Assembly: GCF_921292975.1 (NCBI RefSeq)
Contig: NZ_CAKLCM010000001.1
Location: 310,001 to 374,000, forward strand
Length of the DNA stretch: 64,000 nt
Source of the DNA: Vibrio hippocampi
GTDB taxonomy: Bacteria; Pseudomonadota; Gammaproteobacteria; Enterobacterales; Vibrionaceae
Direction: 5' to 3'
Part shown: positions 32,798 to 42,890 of the stretch, one piece after another
How positions within the stretch are numbered: the first letter of the stretch is position 1
Layout of the letters: each line of letters opens with the position of its first letter
Translations under genes and position numbers: made by a program
The notes under the pieces: model-generated
Seen by the model: only the letters and a program-made list of their open reading frames with translations
Told to the model about the DNA's origin: nothing
Database searches by the model: none

Positions 32798-33331
32798 ATG
32801 TCTCGTGTTGCTAAAGCACCTGTCGCTATTCCAGCTGGCGTAGAGGTGAAACTAAACGGCCAAGAAGTTACTGTTAAAGGTAGCAAAGGCGAACTAACTC
32901 GCGTTCTTAACGACGCTGTAGTTGTTGCACAGGAAGATAACAACCTAACTTTCGGTCCGAAAGAAGGTGTTGCTAACGCTTGGGCACAAGCAGGTACTGC
33001 TCGTGCACTAGTTAACAACATGGTTGTTGGTGTTACTGAAGGCTTTACTAAGAAGTTAACTCTTAAAGGTGTTGGTTACCGTGCTGCTATCAAAGGCAAC
33101 GCTGTAGGTCTAACACTTGGGTTTTCTCACCCTGTTGAGCACGAGTTGCCAGCGGGAATTAAAGCAGAATGTCCAAGCCAAACTGAAATCGTGATCACCG
33201 GTTGTGACAAGCAACTAGTTGGTCAGGTTGCGGCTGACATTCGTTCTTACCGTGAGCCTGAGCCTTATAAAGGTAAAGGTGTTCGTTACGCAGATGAAAA
33301 TGTGCGTACTAAAGAAGCTAAGAAGAAGTAA
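32798..33331 (+). CDS. rplF: 50S ribosomal protein L6
   Basis: L6 lies near the factor-binding site of the 50S subunit. The 177 residues form the two tandem repeats of the family and end with [25 protein letters not shown], the typical signature. It lies 13 bases after rpsH. Confidence 0.98.
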   Translation: MSRVAKAPVAIPAGVEVKLNGQEVTVKGSKGELTRVLNDAVVVAQEDNNLTFGPKEGVANAWAQAGTARALVNNMVVGVTEGFTKKLTLKGVGYRAAIKGNAVGLTLGFSHPVEHELPAGIKAECPSQTEIVITGCDKQLVGQVAADIRSYREPEPYKGKGVRYADENVRTKEAKKK

Positions 33332-33340
33332 GGTAACACT

Positions 33341-33694
33341 ATGGATAAGAAAGCATCTCGCATCCGTCGTGCTACACGCGCACGTCGTAAGATTGCAGTA
33401 CTGGGTGCAACTCGCCTAGTAGTACACCGTACTCCTCGTCACGTGTACGCTCAGGTTATCGCATCAAACGGCTCTGAGGTTATCGCAGCTGCTTCTACTG
33501 TAGAAAAAGCGATCCGTGAGCAAGTGAAGAACACTGGTAACATCGATGCAGCTAAAGCAGTAGGTAAAGCTATTGCAGAACGCGCTCTTGAAAAAGGCGT
33601 TTCGGCTGTTGCATTTGATCGTTCTGGTTTCCAATACCACGGTCGAGTAGCGGCGCTAGCAGATTCTGCTCGCGAAGCTGGTCTGAAATTCTAA
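33341..33694 (+). CDS. rplR: 50S ribosomal protein L18
   Basis: L18 delivers 5S rRNA to the central protuberance together with L5. The 117-residue product has the basic N-terminus ([16 protein letters not shown]) and the [25 protein letters not shown]-terminal signature. It lies nine bases after rplF. Confidence 0.98.
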   Translation: MDKKASRIRRATRARRKIAVLGATRLVVHRTPRHVYAQVIASNGSEVIAAASTVEKAIREQVKNTGNIDAAKAVGKAIAERALEKGVSAVAFDRSGFQYHGRVAALADSAREAGLKF

Positions 33695-33708
33695 GGTAGG
33701 GTTGGAAG

Positions 33709-34209
33709 ATGGCTAAAGAACAACAACAAGCTAATGATTTGCAAGAAAAGCTAATCGCAGTTAACCGTGTTTCTAAGACGGTTAAAGGTGGTCGAATCAT
33801 GAGCTTCACTGCACTAACAGTAGTTGGTGACGGTAATGGTCGTGTAGGTTTCGGTTACGGCAAAGCTCGTGAAGTACCTGCAGCGATTCAAAAAGCAATG
33901 GAAAAAGCGCGTCGTAACATGACTACTATCGCGTTAAACGAAGGCACTCTTCACCACCCGGTGAAAGGTCGCCACTCTGGCTCTAAAGTTTACATGCAGC
34001 CAGCAGCAGAAGGTACGGGTGTTATCGCAGGTGGTGCGATGCGTGCAGTACTAGAAGTTGCAGGTGTACACAACGTACTATCTAAAGCATACGGTTCTAC
34101 GAACCCTATCAACATCGTTCGTGCAACGATCGACGCTCTAGGTAGCATGAAGTCACCAGAAATGGTTGCTGCTAAACGTGGTCTAACTGTTGAATCTATT
34201 TCGGAGTAA
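33709..34209 (+). CDS. rpsE: 30S ribosomal protein S5
   Basis: S5 lies at the mRNA entry side of the 30S subunit and affects accuracy; alterations in its loop give spectinomycin resistance. The 166 residues contain the S5 signature [36 protein letters not shown], with the loop residues apparently unaltered. It lies 14 bases after rplR. Confidence 0.98.
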   Translation: MAKEQQQANDLQEKLIAVNRVSKTVKGGRIMSFTALTVVGDGNGRVGFGYGKAREVPAAIQKAMEKARRNMTTIALNEGTLHHPVKGRHSGSKVYMQPAAEGTGVIAGGAMRAVLEVAGVHNVLSKAYGSTNPINIVRATIDALGSMKSPEMVAAKRGLTVESISE

Positions 34210-34216
34210 GAACACC

Positions 34217-34393
34217 ATGGCAACTATCAAAGTAACTCAAACTAAGAGCTCTATTGGTCGCCTACCTAAGCACAAAGCTACTTTGCGCGGTTTAGGCCTT
34301 CGTAAAATCAACCACACAGTAGAACTTGAAGATACACCGTGCGTTCGCGGTATGATCAACAAGGTTTACTACATGGTTAAAGTTGAGGAGTAA
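34217..34393 (+). CDS. rpmD: 50S ribosomal protein L30
   Basis: L30 is a small 50S protein. The 58-residue product reads [29 protein letters not shown], the family signature. The ATG at 34217 was chosen over a start nine codons upstream that would overlap rpsE. It lies seven bases after rpsE and five before rplO. Confidence 0.97.
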
Positions 34394-34398
34394 TCAGA

Positions 34399-34833
34399 AT
34401 GCGTTTGAATACTCTATCACCGGCTGCGGGTTCTAAGCCTTCTAAGAAGCGCGTAGGTCGTGGTATCGGTTCTGGCCTTGGTAAAACAGGTGGCCGTGGC
34501 CATAAAGGTCAAAAGTCTCGTTCTGGCGGCAGTGTTCGTCCAGGTTTTGAAGGCGGTCAAATGCCTTTGAAACAGCGTCTACCTAAGTTCGGTTTCACTT
34601 CTCGTAAGAGCCTAGTGTCTGCTGAAGTTCGTCTAGCTGAGCTAGCGAAAGTAACAGGTGACGTTGTTGATCTTAACAGCCTTAAAGCAGCTAACGTGAT
34701 CACTAAGAACATCGAATTTGTTAAAGTTGTTCTTTCAGGTGAAATCACTAAAGCTGTGACTGTTAAAGGTCTACGCGTGACTAAAGGCGCTAAAGCTGCA
34801 ATCGAAGCTGCAGGCGGTAAAATCGAGGAATAA
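34399..34833 (+). CDS. rplO: 50S ribosomal protein L15
   Basis: L15 is a late-assembly 50S protein with a long basic N-terminal extension ([26 protein letters not shown]) that threads through 23S rRNA. The 144-residue product is intact. secY follows after 20 bases, linking ribosome and translocon synthesis. Confidence 0.98.
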   Translation: MRLNTLSPAAGSKPSKKRVGRGIGSGLGKTGGRGHKGQKSRSGGSVRPGFEGGQMPLKQRLPKFGFTSRKSLVSAEVRLAELAKVTGDVVDLNSLKAANVITKNIEFVKVVLSGEITKAVTVKGLRVTKGAKAAIEAAGGKIEE

Positions 34834-34853
34834 TCTCGAGGGATGAGGTACAG

Positions 34854-36188
34854 ATGGCTAAGAAACCAGGACAAGATTTTAACAGTGCTAAGAGCGGCTT
34901 AAACGAGCTTAAGTCGAGACTTTTATTCGTGATAGGTGCACTTTTAGTGTTCCGTGCCGGCTCTTTTGTGCCGATTCCTGGTATTGACGCGGCTGTACTT
35001 GCCGATTTGTTCGAACAGCAAAAAGGTACCATCGTTGAAATGTTTAACATGTTCTCCGGTGGTGCATTAGAGCGTGCATCTATTTTAGCACTGGGCATCA
35101 TGCCGTATATTTCGGCGTCGATTGTTGTCCAGTTGCTAACGGTAGTTCATCCAGCGTTAGCCGAACTCAAGAAAGAGGGTGAGGCAGGGCGTCGTAAGAT
35201 TAGCCAATATACGCGTTATGGTACGCTTGTACTTGCAACATTCCAGGCAATAGGTATCGCAACTGGCCTTCCAAACATGGTCAATAATCTGGTTGTTATC
35301 AACCAAACCATGTTTACGCTAATTGCAACCGTAAGTTTAGTAACTGGTACCATGTTCTTAATGTGGTTAGGTGAACAAATTACAGAGCGTGGAATTGGTA
35401 ATGGTATTTCCATTCTAATTTTTGCAGGTATTGTTGCTGGATTGCCTTCGGCAATTGGTCAAACAATCGAGCAAGCGCGTCAAGGTGAACTGCACGTACT
35501 TCTTCTACTGTTGATTGCTGTACTTGCTTTCGCAGTGATTTACTTTGTGGTGTATATGGAACGTGGTCAACGTCGTATCGTCGTTAACTACGCCAAACGC
35601 CAACAAGGCCGTAAGGTTTTCGCTGCACAAAGCACTCACTTGCCACTTAAAATTAATATGGCAGGTGTTATTCCAGCAATCTTTGCATCGAGCATTATTT
35701 TGTTCCCAGGAACATTAGCTCAGTGGTTTGGTCAGAATGGCGAGAGCAGCGCGTTCGGTTGGTTAACTGACGTGTCATTGGCTCTGAGCCCGGGTCAGCC
35801 ATTATATGTAATGCTATATGCAGCAGCGATTATCTTCTTCTGTTTCTTCTACACGGCGTTGGTATTCAACCCGCGTGAAACAGCAGATAATCTGAAGAAG
35901 TCCGGTGCATTCGTACCCGGCATCCGCCCAGGAGAGCAGACAGCGAAGTATATTGATAAAGTAATGACCAGACTAACCCTAGCGGGTGCTCTATACATTA
36001 CCTTTATCTGTCTGATTCCCGAGTTCATGATGGTCGCGTGGAACGTACGTTTCTACTTCGGCGGTACATCACTACTAATCGTAGTCGTTGTTATCATGGA
36101 CTTTATGGCACAGGTACAGACTCATCTGATGTCACAACAGTATGATTCTGTGTTGAAGAAAGCAAATCTGAAGGGCTACGGTCGTTAA
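34854..36188 (+). CDS. secY: protein translocase subunit SecY
   Basis: SecY is the central channel of the SecYEG translocon. The 444-residue product shows the ten hydrophobic transmembrane segments of the family, the plug region after the first segment ([17 protein letters not shown]) and the C5 cytosolic loop ([23 protein letters not shown]) that contacts SecA and the ribosome. It is the last large gene of the spc operon, followed by rpmJ. Confidence 0.98.
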
Positions 36189-36226
36189 TCGACGGTAGAA
36201 CCAGATTTCATTTACGGAGTTTAGCA

Positions 36227-36340
36227 ATGAAAGTTCGTGCTTCCGTTAAAAAAATCTGCCGTAACTGTAAAGTTATCAAGCGCAACGGTGTTGTTCGCGT
36301 AATTTGCAGTGAGCCAAAGCATAAACAGCGCCAAGGCTAA
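36227..36340 (+). CDS. rpmJ: 50S ribosomal protein L36, zinc-binding form
   Basis: L36 is a 37-residue zinc-ribbon protein. C11, C14, C27 and H32 provide the CCCH zinc site, so this is the C-plus form, not the zinc-free paralogue that Zur derepresses in many bacteria. It lies 38 bases after secY, with an ACGGAG Shine-Dalgarno, and ends the spc operon. Confidence 0.96.
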
Positions 36341-36368
36341 TAAAGCAGAAATTTTTACTTGAAATATG

Positions 36369-36489
36369 AGGTATGGTCGAGTATATTCCTCGGCCTACCT
36401 TTTGCGTGCAAAAGAAGTAGCACCACCGCAGCGTATCCATAACGGGCTTTGCTGCGGCTATTCTTTTATGAAACTAGGAGTGAATAATG
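36369..36489 (+). ncRNA. alpha operon leader (S4-binding pseudoknot)
   Basis: The rpsM leader resembles the Alpha_RBS element. AGGTATGGTCGAG (36369-36381) pairs with CTCGGCCTACCT (36389-36400), and CCGCAGC (36426-36432) pairs with GCTGCGG (36451-36457) around the conserved GTATCC...AACGGGCTTT loop found in the E. coli element. In E. coli S4 binds this fold and traps the ribosome to repress rpsM, rpsK, rpsD and rplQ. The ATG of rpsM is at 36487. Confidence 0.85.
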
Positions 36490-36843
36490 GCCCGTATAGC
36501 AGGCATTAACATTCCTGATCAAAAACATGCTGTAATCGCACTAACTGCGATCTACGGCGTTGGTAAGACTCGCTCTCAAGCTATCCTAGCTGAAGTGGGT
36601 ATTGCTGAAAATGTTAAGATCAGTGAACTATCTGATGAACAGATCGATCAACTGCGTGATGGTGTAGCTAAATACACTGTAGAAGGTGATCTACGTCGTG
36701 AAGTATCAATGAACATCAAGCGTCTTATGGACCTTGGTTGTTATCGTGGTCTTCGTCATCGTCGCAGTCTACCACTACGTGGACAGCGTACTAAAACCAA
36801 CGCTCGCACCCGCAAGGGTCCGCGTAAGCCGATCAAGAAATAA
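36487..36843 (+). CDS. rpsM: 30S ribosomal protein S13
   Basis: S13 bridges the 30S head to L5 and the P-site tRNA. The 118 residues start [24 protein letters not shown] and end with the basic [21 protein letters not shown] tail. It is the first gene of the alpha operon, preceded by the S4-binding leader and an AGGAG Shine-Dalgarno. Confidence 0.98.
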   Translation: MARIAGINIPDQKHAVIALTAIYGVGKTRSQAILAEVGIAENVKISELSDEQIDQLRDGVAKYTVEGDLRREVSMNIKRLMDLGCYRGLRHRRSLPLRGQRTKTNARTRKGPRKPIKK

Positions 36844-36855
36844 TCGGGAAGGTAG

Positions 36856-37251
<396 letters not shown>

Positions 37252-37278
37252 CGTTTCTAGGATATTTGGAGAAGAATC

Positions 37279-37899
37279 ATGGCAAGATATTTGGGTCCTA
37301 AGCTGAAGCTTAGCCGTCGCGAAGGTACTGACTTATTCCTTAAGTCTGGTGTACGCGCGATCGATACCAAGTGTAAAATTGATAACGCACCAGGTGTACA
37401 CGGCGCTCGTCGCGGTCGTCTATCTGAGTATGGCGTTCAGCTTCGTGAGAAGCAAAAAGTTCGTCGTATCTACGGCGTTCTAGAAAAACAATTCCGTAAC
37501 TACTACAAAGAAGCAGCTCGCCTTAAAGGCAACACTGGTGAAAACCTACTTCAGCTTCTTGAAGGTCGTCTAGATAACGTAGTTTACCGCATGGGCTTTG
37601 GCGCAACTCGCGCAGAAGCACGTCAGCTAGTTAGCCATAAAGCTATCCTAGTTAACGGTAATGTTGTAAACGTTCCTTCTTTCAAAGTTGCGGCTAACGA
37701 CGTTGTTTCAATCCGCGAGAAAGCTAAACAGCAATCTCGTATTAAAGCGGCTCTAGAAGTTGCTGAACAACGTGAAAAACCAACTTGGATTGAAGTAGAT
37801 GCCGGTAAGATGGAAGGTACATTCAAGCGTATGCCTGAGCGTTCAGATCTATCTGCTGACATCAACGAACACTTGATCGTCGAGCTTTACTCTAAGTAA
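37279..37899 (+). CDS. rpsD: 30S ribosomal protein S4
   Basis: S4 nucleates 30S assembly at the five-way junction of 16S rRNA and is the alpha-operon repressor in E. coli. The 206 residues include the S4 RNA-binding domain (about 96-160; [30 protein letters not shown]). E. coli S4 has zinc-free residues at the N-terminus, and this protein has a single Cys near residue 32, so no zinc site is expected. Confidence 0.98.
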   Translation: MARYLGPKLKLSRREGTDLFLKSGVRAIDTKCKIDNAPGVHGARRGRLSEYGVQLREKQKVRRIYGVLEKQFRNYYKEAARLKGNTGENLLQLLEGRLDNVVYRMGFGATRAEARQLVSHKAILVNGNVVNVPSFKVAANDVVSIREKAKQQSRIKAALEVAEQREKPTWIEVDAGKMEGTFKRMPERSDLSADINEHLIVELYSK

Positions 37900-37923
37900 G
37901 GTTTAAACTAAAGAGAGGACACA

Positions 37924-38916
37924 ATGCAGGGTTCTGTAACAGAATTTCTTAAGCCACGTCTTGTTGACATCGAACAAGTTAGCACGACACACGCAAAAGT
38001 AACTCTTGAGCCATTGGAGCGTGGTTTCGGCCATACTCTAGGTAATGCACTTCGCCGAATTTTGCTTTCGTCAATGCCAGGTTGCGCAGTGACTGAAGTT
38101 GAAATCGACGGCGTTCTGCACGAGTACAGCACTAAAGAAGGCGTTCAAGAGGATATCCTAGAGATACTTCTTAACTTGAAAGGTCTAGCTGTCCGCGTTG
38201 CCGAAGGCCGAGATGAAGTGTTTATTACACTAAACAAATCAGGCTCAGGCCCTGTTGTTGCAGGTGACATCACCCATGATGGTGATGTAGAGATCGCTAA
38301 CCCAGAACACGTTATTTGTCACCTAACGGATGACAACGCTGAGATCGCTATGCGTATCAAAGTAGAACGTGGTCGCGGTTACGTTCCAGCTTCAGCTCGT
38401 ATCCATACCGAAGAAGATGAGCGTCCAATTGGTCGTTTGCTTGTCGATGCTACTTACAGCCCAGTAGACAAAATTGCCTACGCAGTTGAAGCAGCACGTG
38501 TTGAGCAACGTACTGACTTAGACAAGCTTGTTATCGATATGGAAACGAACGGTACTCTTGAACCTGAGGAAGCAATCCGTCGCGCAGCTACTATCCTAGC
38601 TGAGCAATTGGATGCATTCGTAGATCTTCGTGATGTACGTGTTCCTGAGGAGAAAGAAGAGAAGCCGGAGTTCGATCCGATTCTACTGCGTCCTGTAGAC
38701 GATCTTGAACTAACAGTTCGCTCTGCTAACTGTCTTAAAGCAGAAGCGATTCACTACATCGGTGATCTTGTACAGCGTACTGAGGTTGAGCTACTTAAAA
38801 CGCCAAACCTTGGTAAAAAATCTCTTACTGAGATTAAAGACGTACTTGCATCACGTGGTCTGTCTCTGGGCATGCGCCTAGAAAACTGGCCACCAGCGTC
38901 TATCGCTGAAGATTAA
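37924..38916 (+). CDS. rpoA: RNA polymerase subunit alpha
   Basis: The alpha dimer scaffolds RNA polymerase, and its C-terminal domains contact UP elements and activators such as CRP. The 330-residue product has the N-terminal dimerisation domain (1-235) and the C-terminal domain (about 250-325, with [19 protein letters not shown] and [14 protein letters not shown]), including the Arg of the 265 determinant in the C-terminal region. It lies between rpsD and rplQ, as in E. coli. Confidence 0.98.
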   Translation: MQGSVTEFLKPRLVDIEQVSTTHAKVTLEPLERGFGHTLGNALRRILLSSMPGCAVTEVEIDGVLHEYSTKEGVQEDILEILLNLKGLAVRVAEGRDEVFITLNKSGSGPVVAGDITHDGDVEIANPEHVICHLTDDNAEIAMRIKVERGRGYVPASARIHTEEDERPIGRLLVDATYSPVDKIAYAVEAARVEQRTDLDKLVIDMETNGTLEPEEAIRRAATILAEQLDAFVDLRDVRVPEEKEEKPEFDPILLRPVDDLELTVRSANCLKAEAIHYIGDLVQRTEVELLKTPNLGKKSLTEIKDVLASRGLSLGMRLENWPPASIAED

Positions 38917-38942
38917 TCGATACTAGTTAGAAGGATTAGGTC

Positions 38943-39329
38943 ATGCGCCATCGTAAGAGTGGTCGTCAACTCAACCGCAACAGCAGTCATCGCAAAGCGA
39001 TGTTCAGCAATATGGCTAGCTCTCTTGTACGTCATGAAGTAATCAAGACTACATTGCCTAAAGCAAAAGAGCTACGTCGCGTAGTTGAGCCTTTGATTAC
39101 ACTAGCTAAGACTGACAGTGTTGCTAACCGTCGTCTTGCATTTGCACGTACTCGTGATAACGAAGTAGTTGCAAAACTATTTAACGAACTAGGTCCACGT
39201 TTTGCTGCTCGTCAGGGCGGTTACACTCGTATCCTAAAAGCTGGCTTCCGTGCTGGCGACAAAGCTCCAATGGCTTACATTGAGCTTGTAGATCGCCCAG
39301 AAGCATCTGAAGAAGCTGCTGCTGAGTAA
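38943..39329 (+). CDS. rplQ: 50S ribosomal protein L17
   Basis: L17 sits on the solvent side of the 50S subunit. The 128 residues start [21 protein letters not shown] and end with an acidic AEE/AAA tail. It is the last gene of the alpha operon, followed by a terminator at 39352-39379 shared with the convergent DUF2780 gene. Confidence 0.98.
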   Translation: MRHRKSGRQLNRNSSHRKAMFSNMASSLVRHEVIKTTLPKAKELRRVVEPLITLAKTDSVANRRLAFARTRDNEVVAKLFNELGPRFAARQGGYTRILKAGFRAGDKAPMAYIELVDRPEASEEAAAE

Positions 39330-39351
39330 TCAGTAAGTTCGTAAGAAACAC

Positions 39352-39379
39352 AAAAGCCGAGCAATAGCTCGGCTTTTTT
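39352..39379. terminator. bidirectional terminator between rplQ and the DUF2780 gene
   Basis: AAAAGCCGAGC (39352-39362) pairs perfectly with GCTCGGCTTTT (39367-39377) around AATA. Flanking A and T runs make it usable from both sides. Confidence 0.93.
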
Positions 39380-39394
39380 GTATCTGAAATTCGC

Positions 39395-39853
39395 CTATTG
39401 CCATAAAGACGTTAACGAGTCCGTTAACCCTGAACTAGCTCCCTGAGTGCCTAAGTATTGCAAAATAATAGGTGCAAACTGGCTTATCATTGAAGGATCA
39501 AGTCCCACCGCAGAAAATGCGCTTTGTACACTCTCCATATTTTGTACCGACGACAATAGACCGCTATCGGTTAGGGTGCTCATTCCTGGAATTAAACTTG
39601 ATAGCTCACTGGTTTGTGATTCTCCAAGGCTGCTTTGCGCCAGAGACAGTAATGCCCCCGCTCCAGCTGTTGCTTGCTGTGGTGAGACTGACAAACCACT
39701 CACCAAATTATCGATGACTGGCGTGGAATCTTGCTGACTTTGCGCTGATGATAAGAGGTTATTCACTGAATCCGAATTGAAACTGGATAGGTCAATCGCT
39801 GATGCTGACACGGATAGGCTCAGTGCCGAAATGAAAGTTACTGTTTTTAGCAT
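39395..39853 (-). CDS. secreted DUF2780 family protein
   Basis: The 152-residue product has a signal peptide ending SASA (about 1-19), then a Ser/Gln-rich mature protein with little charge and no cysteine. It resembles the DUF2780 proteins of vibrios, sometimes annotated VcgC/VcgE, whose function is unknown. The ATG at 39853 was chosen because it starts a clean signal peptide and follows AAGGAAC. An in-frame upstream start would add an unlikely basic extension. It is expressed convergently with rplQ. Confidence 0.75.
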   Translation of the reverse strand: MLKTVTFISALSLSVSASAIDLSSFNSDSVNNLLSSAQSQQDSTPVIDNLVSGLSVSPQQATAGAGALLSLAQSSLGESQTSELSSLIPGMSTLTDSGLLSSVQNMESVQSAFSAVGLDPSMISQFAPIILQYLGTQGASSGLTDSLTSLWQ

Positions 39854-39893
39854 AGTTCTAGTTCCTTTGAAGACTACACCTCTAATTTTAGAC

Positions 39894-39923
39894 AAAAAAA
39901 AAGCAGTGAACAGTCACTGCTTT
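39894..39923 (-). terminator. minus-strand terminator after fklB
   Basis: On the minus strand, GCAGTGA and TCACTGC arms around a four-base loop are followed by nine T residues. It separates fklB from the DUF2780 gene downstream. Confidence 0.9.
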
Positions 39924-39944
39924 GATAATCTTAATAAAAAAGTG

Positions 39945-40568
39945 TTAAGCGATGATATCTAGAAGCTCAACTTCAAATACAAGTGCTGCGAATGGAGGAA
40001 TTGCTGCACCTGCACCGCGCTCACCGTATGCAAGGTCTTGAGGGATATAAAGTTTCCACTTTGAGCCAACAGGCATCAATTGTAGCGCTTCTACCCAACC
40101 TTTGATTACACCTGTTACCGGGAATTCAGCGGGTTGACCGCGAGATACTGAGCTATCAAATACAGTACCGTCTGTTAGTTCACCGTGGTAGTGAACACGA
40201 ACAGTTTTATCTGCCGATGGAACTTCACCGGTACCTTCAGTCAGTACTTCGTATTGAAGACCTGACTCAAGAACAGTCACTTCTGGGCGTAGTGCATTGT
40301 CTTTAAGGAATGCTTCACCGTCTGCAGCAGCAACTTTAGCCGCTTCTTGACGTAGTGCTTCTGCACGAGTGTGTAGCTCTTGCAGTGCTTGGTTAATTTC
40401 GTCTACTTCAATCTCTGGCATGTCACCAGTTAGTGCAGTGGCGATGCCTTTTGCAATAGCATCAACATTTAGGCCTTCTAGACCACTACCTGCAAGTTGT
40501 TGGCCCATTTGTAGACCAATACCGTAGCTTGCTTTTTGTTCTACAGTCTCTAATTTCACGTCAGACAT
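39945..40568 (-). CDS. fklB: FKBP-type peptidyl-prolyl isomerase FklB
   Basis: FklB (FKBP22) is a dimeric prolyl isomerase. The 207-residue product has an N-terminal helical dimerisation domain (about 1-100) and a C-terminal FKBP domain (about 115-205) with VRVHYHGELTDGTVFDSS and IPQDLAYGERGAGAAIPP. No signal peptide is seen, so it should be cytoplasmic, unlike FkpA in this window. The ATG at 40568 matches the family N-terminus MSDVKLETVEQKASYGIG. It is divergent from oapA, as in E. coli fklB-ytfB. Confidence 0.94.
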   Translation of the reverse strand: MSDVKLETVEQKASYGIGLQMGQQLAGSGLEGLNVDAIAKGIATALTGDMPEIEVDEINQALQELHTRAEALRQEAAKVAAADGEAFLKDNALRPEVTVLESGLQYEVLTEGTGEVPSADKTVRVHYHGELTDGTVFDSSVSRGQPAEFPVTGVIKGWVEALQLMPVGSKWKLYIPQDLAYGERGAGAAIPPFAALVFEVELLDIIA

Positions 40569-40780
40569 GACGGTCTCTCTTAGCTTAACGAATGGAACGC
40601 AAAGGATAACAGTTTCGCAACTAAAGCTAAATGCTAACGATTGGATTTCCTTAATATTATCGATAGTCCGATCCAACGTGTGATTCTTAACATTAATCCC
40701 ATGAAAAGGAGACGATTTTTCTATACTCTAACCTAAGCTTTTTTTAAACTGTTGGTCTTCGTATTGGGAGATATGGGTCA

Positions 40781-41368
40781 ATGAATCGTCGCAATAAACC
40801 GCAAACTGAGCCACTTAGCCAACGTTTTTCACGTTGGTGTGATACTGCGCGAACCTCGCTATCGAGCAACGCTTCATCGACGCCGAACCAGTCGCGGTCT
40901 TTTAGAACGTTTTGGCATAACTTACCTATTATGCACCAACGTATTCTCATGGTAGTTGTTCCACTATATCTTTTGGTTATATTGCTCCCAAGCGAGATGT
41001 TTTCAGCAAAGCAACAGCCGTCAGCACAGGAACGTGTTGAAGTTTCTGTCTCTCCGCGCTCGCTAGCAGAAACGGATGTTGAAATCGTTACTGAGACTCC
41101 AGCAGAGCCTCAATGGAAAGAGTATACGGTCAAAAAAGGCGATACCTTGGCTCAAGTGTTCCGCGTTAACCGGATCTCAATGGCGGATCTTAATGCGTTA
41201 GCTCAAATCGAAGGTGAAGATAAGCCTTTGAGTCGTATAAAGCAGGGGCAGTTGATTCGTTTTAAATATGACGTTGAGGGTAAGTTGGACATTTTACAGA
41301 TAGAAAAAGGGACGGATTCAGTGATGTTTTTCCGACTGTCCGATGGCGGCTTTGGTCGAAGCAAATAG
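40781..41368 (+). CDS. OapA/YtfB family LysM-like cell-division protein
   Basis: The 195-residue product is a bitopic inner-membrane protein: a basic cytoplasmic N-terminus (1-50), a transmembrane segment (about 52-70, RILMVVVPLYLLVILLP) and a periplasmic OapA/LysM-like domain (about 109-165, YTVKKGDTLAQVFRVNRISMADLNALAQ). E. coli YtfB, next to fklB, binds glycan and localises to the septum. The same role is likely here. Its stop lies in a 12-bp inverted repeat (41357-41384). Confidence 0.85.
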   Translation: MNRRNKPQTEPLSQRFSRWCDTARTSLSSNASSTPNQSRSFRTFWHNLPIMHQRILMVVVPLYLLVILLPSEMFSAKQQPSAQERVEVSVSPRSLAETDVEIVTETPAEPQWKEYTVKKGDTLAQVFRVNRISMADLNALAQIEGEDKPLSRIKQGQLIRFKYDVEGKLDILQIEKGTDSVMFFRLSDGGFGRSK

Positions 41369-41384
41369 TGATCTATTTGCTTCG
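41357..41384. repeat. inverted repeat spanning the oapA stop
   Basis: CGAAGCAAATAG (41357-41368) and CTATTTGCTTCG (41373-41384) form a perfect 12-bp stem with a four-base loop. It includes the last codons and stop of the OapA gene and precedes the convergent acetyltransferase end. With no T-run, it is more likely an mRNA-end protector than a strong terminator. Confidence 0.6.
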
Positions 41385-41394
41385 ATAGGTAATA

Positions 41395-41847
41395 TTATCC
41401 TTTTAATTTCATATCGATATGAGGGATGTCATCCTCTAGATACTCTTCACTGCATGCGATAAATCCATGTCGGCCATAGTAATCTTGTAAATGGAATTGA
41501 GCACCAATCTTTATCTCTTCATTCGGCCATAGCTTTTGACACTCTTCAGTCGCGGTTTGTATTAGCAGATGTCCAAGTCCTTCCCCCCTTCTTGAGTGTG
41601 AGGTCGCCACTCTACCAATACTGACTTGTTGGTATGTGATCCCTTTAGGAAGTAGCCGCGCACAAGCAACGAGAGTTCTACCATCGTAACCGAGTAGATG
41701 ATGAACGCCTGGTTTATCATCATTATTGTCGAGTTCAGGATAGGGACAATTTTGTTCCACCACGAATACGTCAACGCGAAGCTTGAGTAACTGGTAAAGT
41801 TCGGTGGTGCTCAGTTGCTCAAATAGTTTTAGTTTCCACTCTATCAT
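41395..41847 (-). CDS. ElaA-like GNAT acetyltransferase
   Basis: The 150-residue product is a GNAT N-acetyltransferase of the ElaA type: LRVDVFVVEQNCPYPELDNNDD near the N-terminus and the acetyl-CoA binding segment IGRVATSHSRRGEGLGHLLI (about 82-101; RxxGxG). The substrate of ElaA is unknown. The ATG at 41847 was chosen over an upstream in-frame ATG because AAGGAAT precedes it at the right distance. It is convergent with the OapA gene and divergent from cobA. Confidence 0.88.
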   Translation of the reverse strand: MIEWKLKLFEQLSTTELYQLLKLRVDVFVVEQNCPYPELDNNDDKPGVHHLLGYDGRTLVACARLLPKGITYQQVSIGRVATSHSRRGEGLGHLLIQTATEECQKLWPNEEIKIGAQFHLQDYYGRHGFIACSEEYLEDDIPHIDMKLKG

Positions 41848-42029
41848 GGTGCGATTCCTTTGTACTTCAATCACATCAGACTAAACCCAACGGCTAACAA
41901 TTTCTACTAGTCGAGACGGTTTAATCCATTGAACTATTGGTTTTTGGAATAAAAAATGAAATTTTAGAATTTCAGGTAATATGCTTTGGTTGTCATAATG
42001 CAGCAATCACCTATACAAAGGATTGTTCC
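41848..42029. other. divergent intergenic region elaA-like gene / cobA with palindrome
   Basis: TGAAATT (41957-41963), TTAG and AATTTCA (41968-41974) form an 18-bp palindrome about 55 bases upstream of cobA. A CATAAT -10-like hexamer lies near 41995. The palindrome is operator-like, but I cannot name the regulator. Confidence 0.35.
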
Positions 42030-42890
42030 ATGAGACCAGATATGCACCAAGATAAACAGGTAGAATCAACCCCAAGGCTGATTACTAACCAAGATAAACC
42101 AATATTAAACAAGTCGTCTCTTAACAAAGGTGAAGTTGCTTTGATTGGTGCTGGTCCCGGAGATCCAGAGCTACTGACCCTGAAAGCATTGAATTTGCTG
42201 CAACAAGCTGACGTCGTGCTATATGACTACTTAGTTTCTGACGAAATCATGAGCTTGATCCCTGACTCAACCAAGCTTGTCTGTGTAGGAAAAAAGGCGG
42301 GTTATCATAGCGTACCTCAAGAGCAAACAAACCAATTGTTGGTACAATACGCCCAACAAAACCTGCGTGTGGTTCGAATCAAAGGCGGTGATCCTTTTGT
42401 CTTCGGTCGAGGTGGGGAAGAGTTACAAGTACTTGCGCAACAAGGCATACCGTTTCAGGTTGTACCGGGGATCACTGCGGCAGCCGGTGCGACGGCTTAT
42501 GCAGGCATCCCTCTTACACATAGAGACTACGCACAATCTGCTCTGTTTGTGACTGGGCACTTAAAGCCTGACAGCAATGATTTGGATTGGTCGACATTAG
42601 CTCGCGGTAATCAAACTCTAGTGATTTACATGGGATTACTTAAGTCCGAATCGATAGCCCAAAAGCTCATTCAGTACGGTCGCTCTCCTTCTGTTCCGGT
42701 TGCTATTATAGAGCGCGGGACTCAAGCGAACCAGAAGGTGTTGCGAGGTGAACTACAACACTTATCAGAATTGGCAAAGGGCGCGCAATCGCCTGCGTTG
42801 ATCGTTGTGGGAGAAGTGGTTTCTTTGGCTGACGAGCTCGCTTGGTTTAATCGACAGCCCAATGAGCTGCCATTAGCAAAGTTGGCTTAA
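42030..42890 (+). CDS. cobA: uroporphyrinogen-III C-methyltransferase CobA
   Basis: CobA adds two methyl groups from SAM to uroporphyrinogen III, giving precorrin-2, the branch-point for siroheme and cobalamin. The 286-residue product has [14 protein letters not shown] (about 40-53), [18 protein letters not shown] (about 114-131) and [21 protein letters not shown]. It lacks the N-terminal dehydrogenase/ferrochelatase half of CysG, so a separate enzyme must finish siroheme. The ATG at 42030 follows AAGGATT. Residues 1-33 are an unusual polar extension. The stop overlaps that of the convergent gene. Confidence 0.92.
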   Translation: MRPDMHQDKQVESTPRLITNQDKPILNKSSLNKGEVALIGAGPGDPELLTLKALNLLQQADVVLYDYLVSDEIMSLIPDSTKLVCVGKKAGYHSVPQEQTNQLLVQYAQQNLRVVRIKGGDPFVFGRGGEELQVLAQQGIPFQVVPGITAAAGATAYAGIPLTHRDYAQSALFVTGHLKPDSNDLDWSTLARGNQTLVIYMGLLKSESIAQKLIQYGRSPSVPVAIIERGTQANQKVLRGELQHLSELAKGAQSPALIVVGEVVSLADELAWFNRQPNELPLAKLA

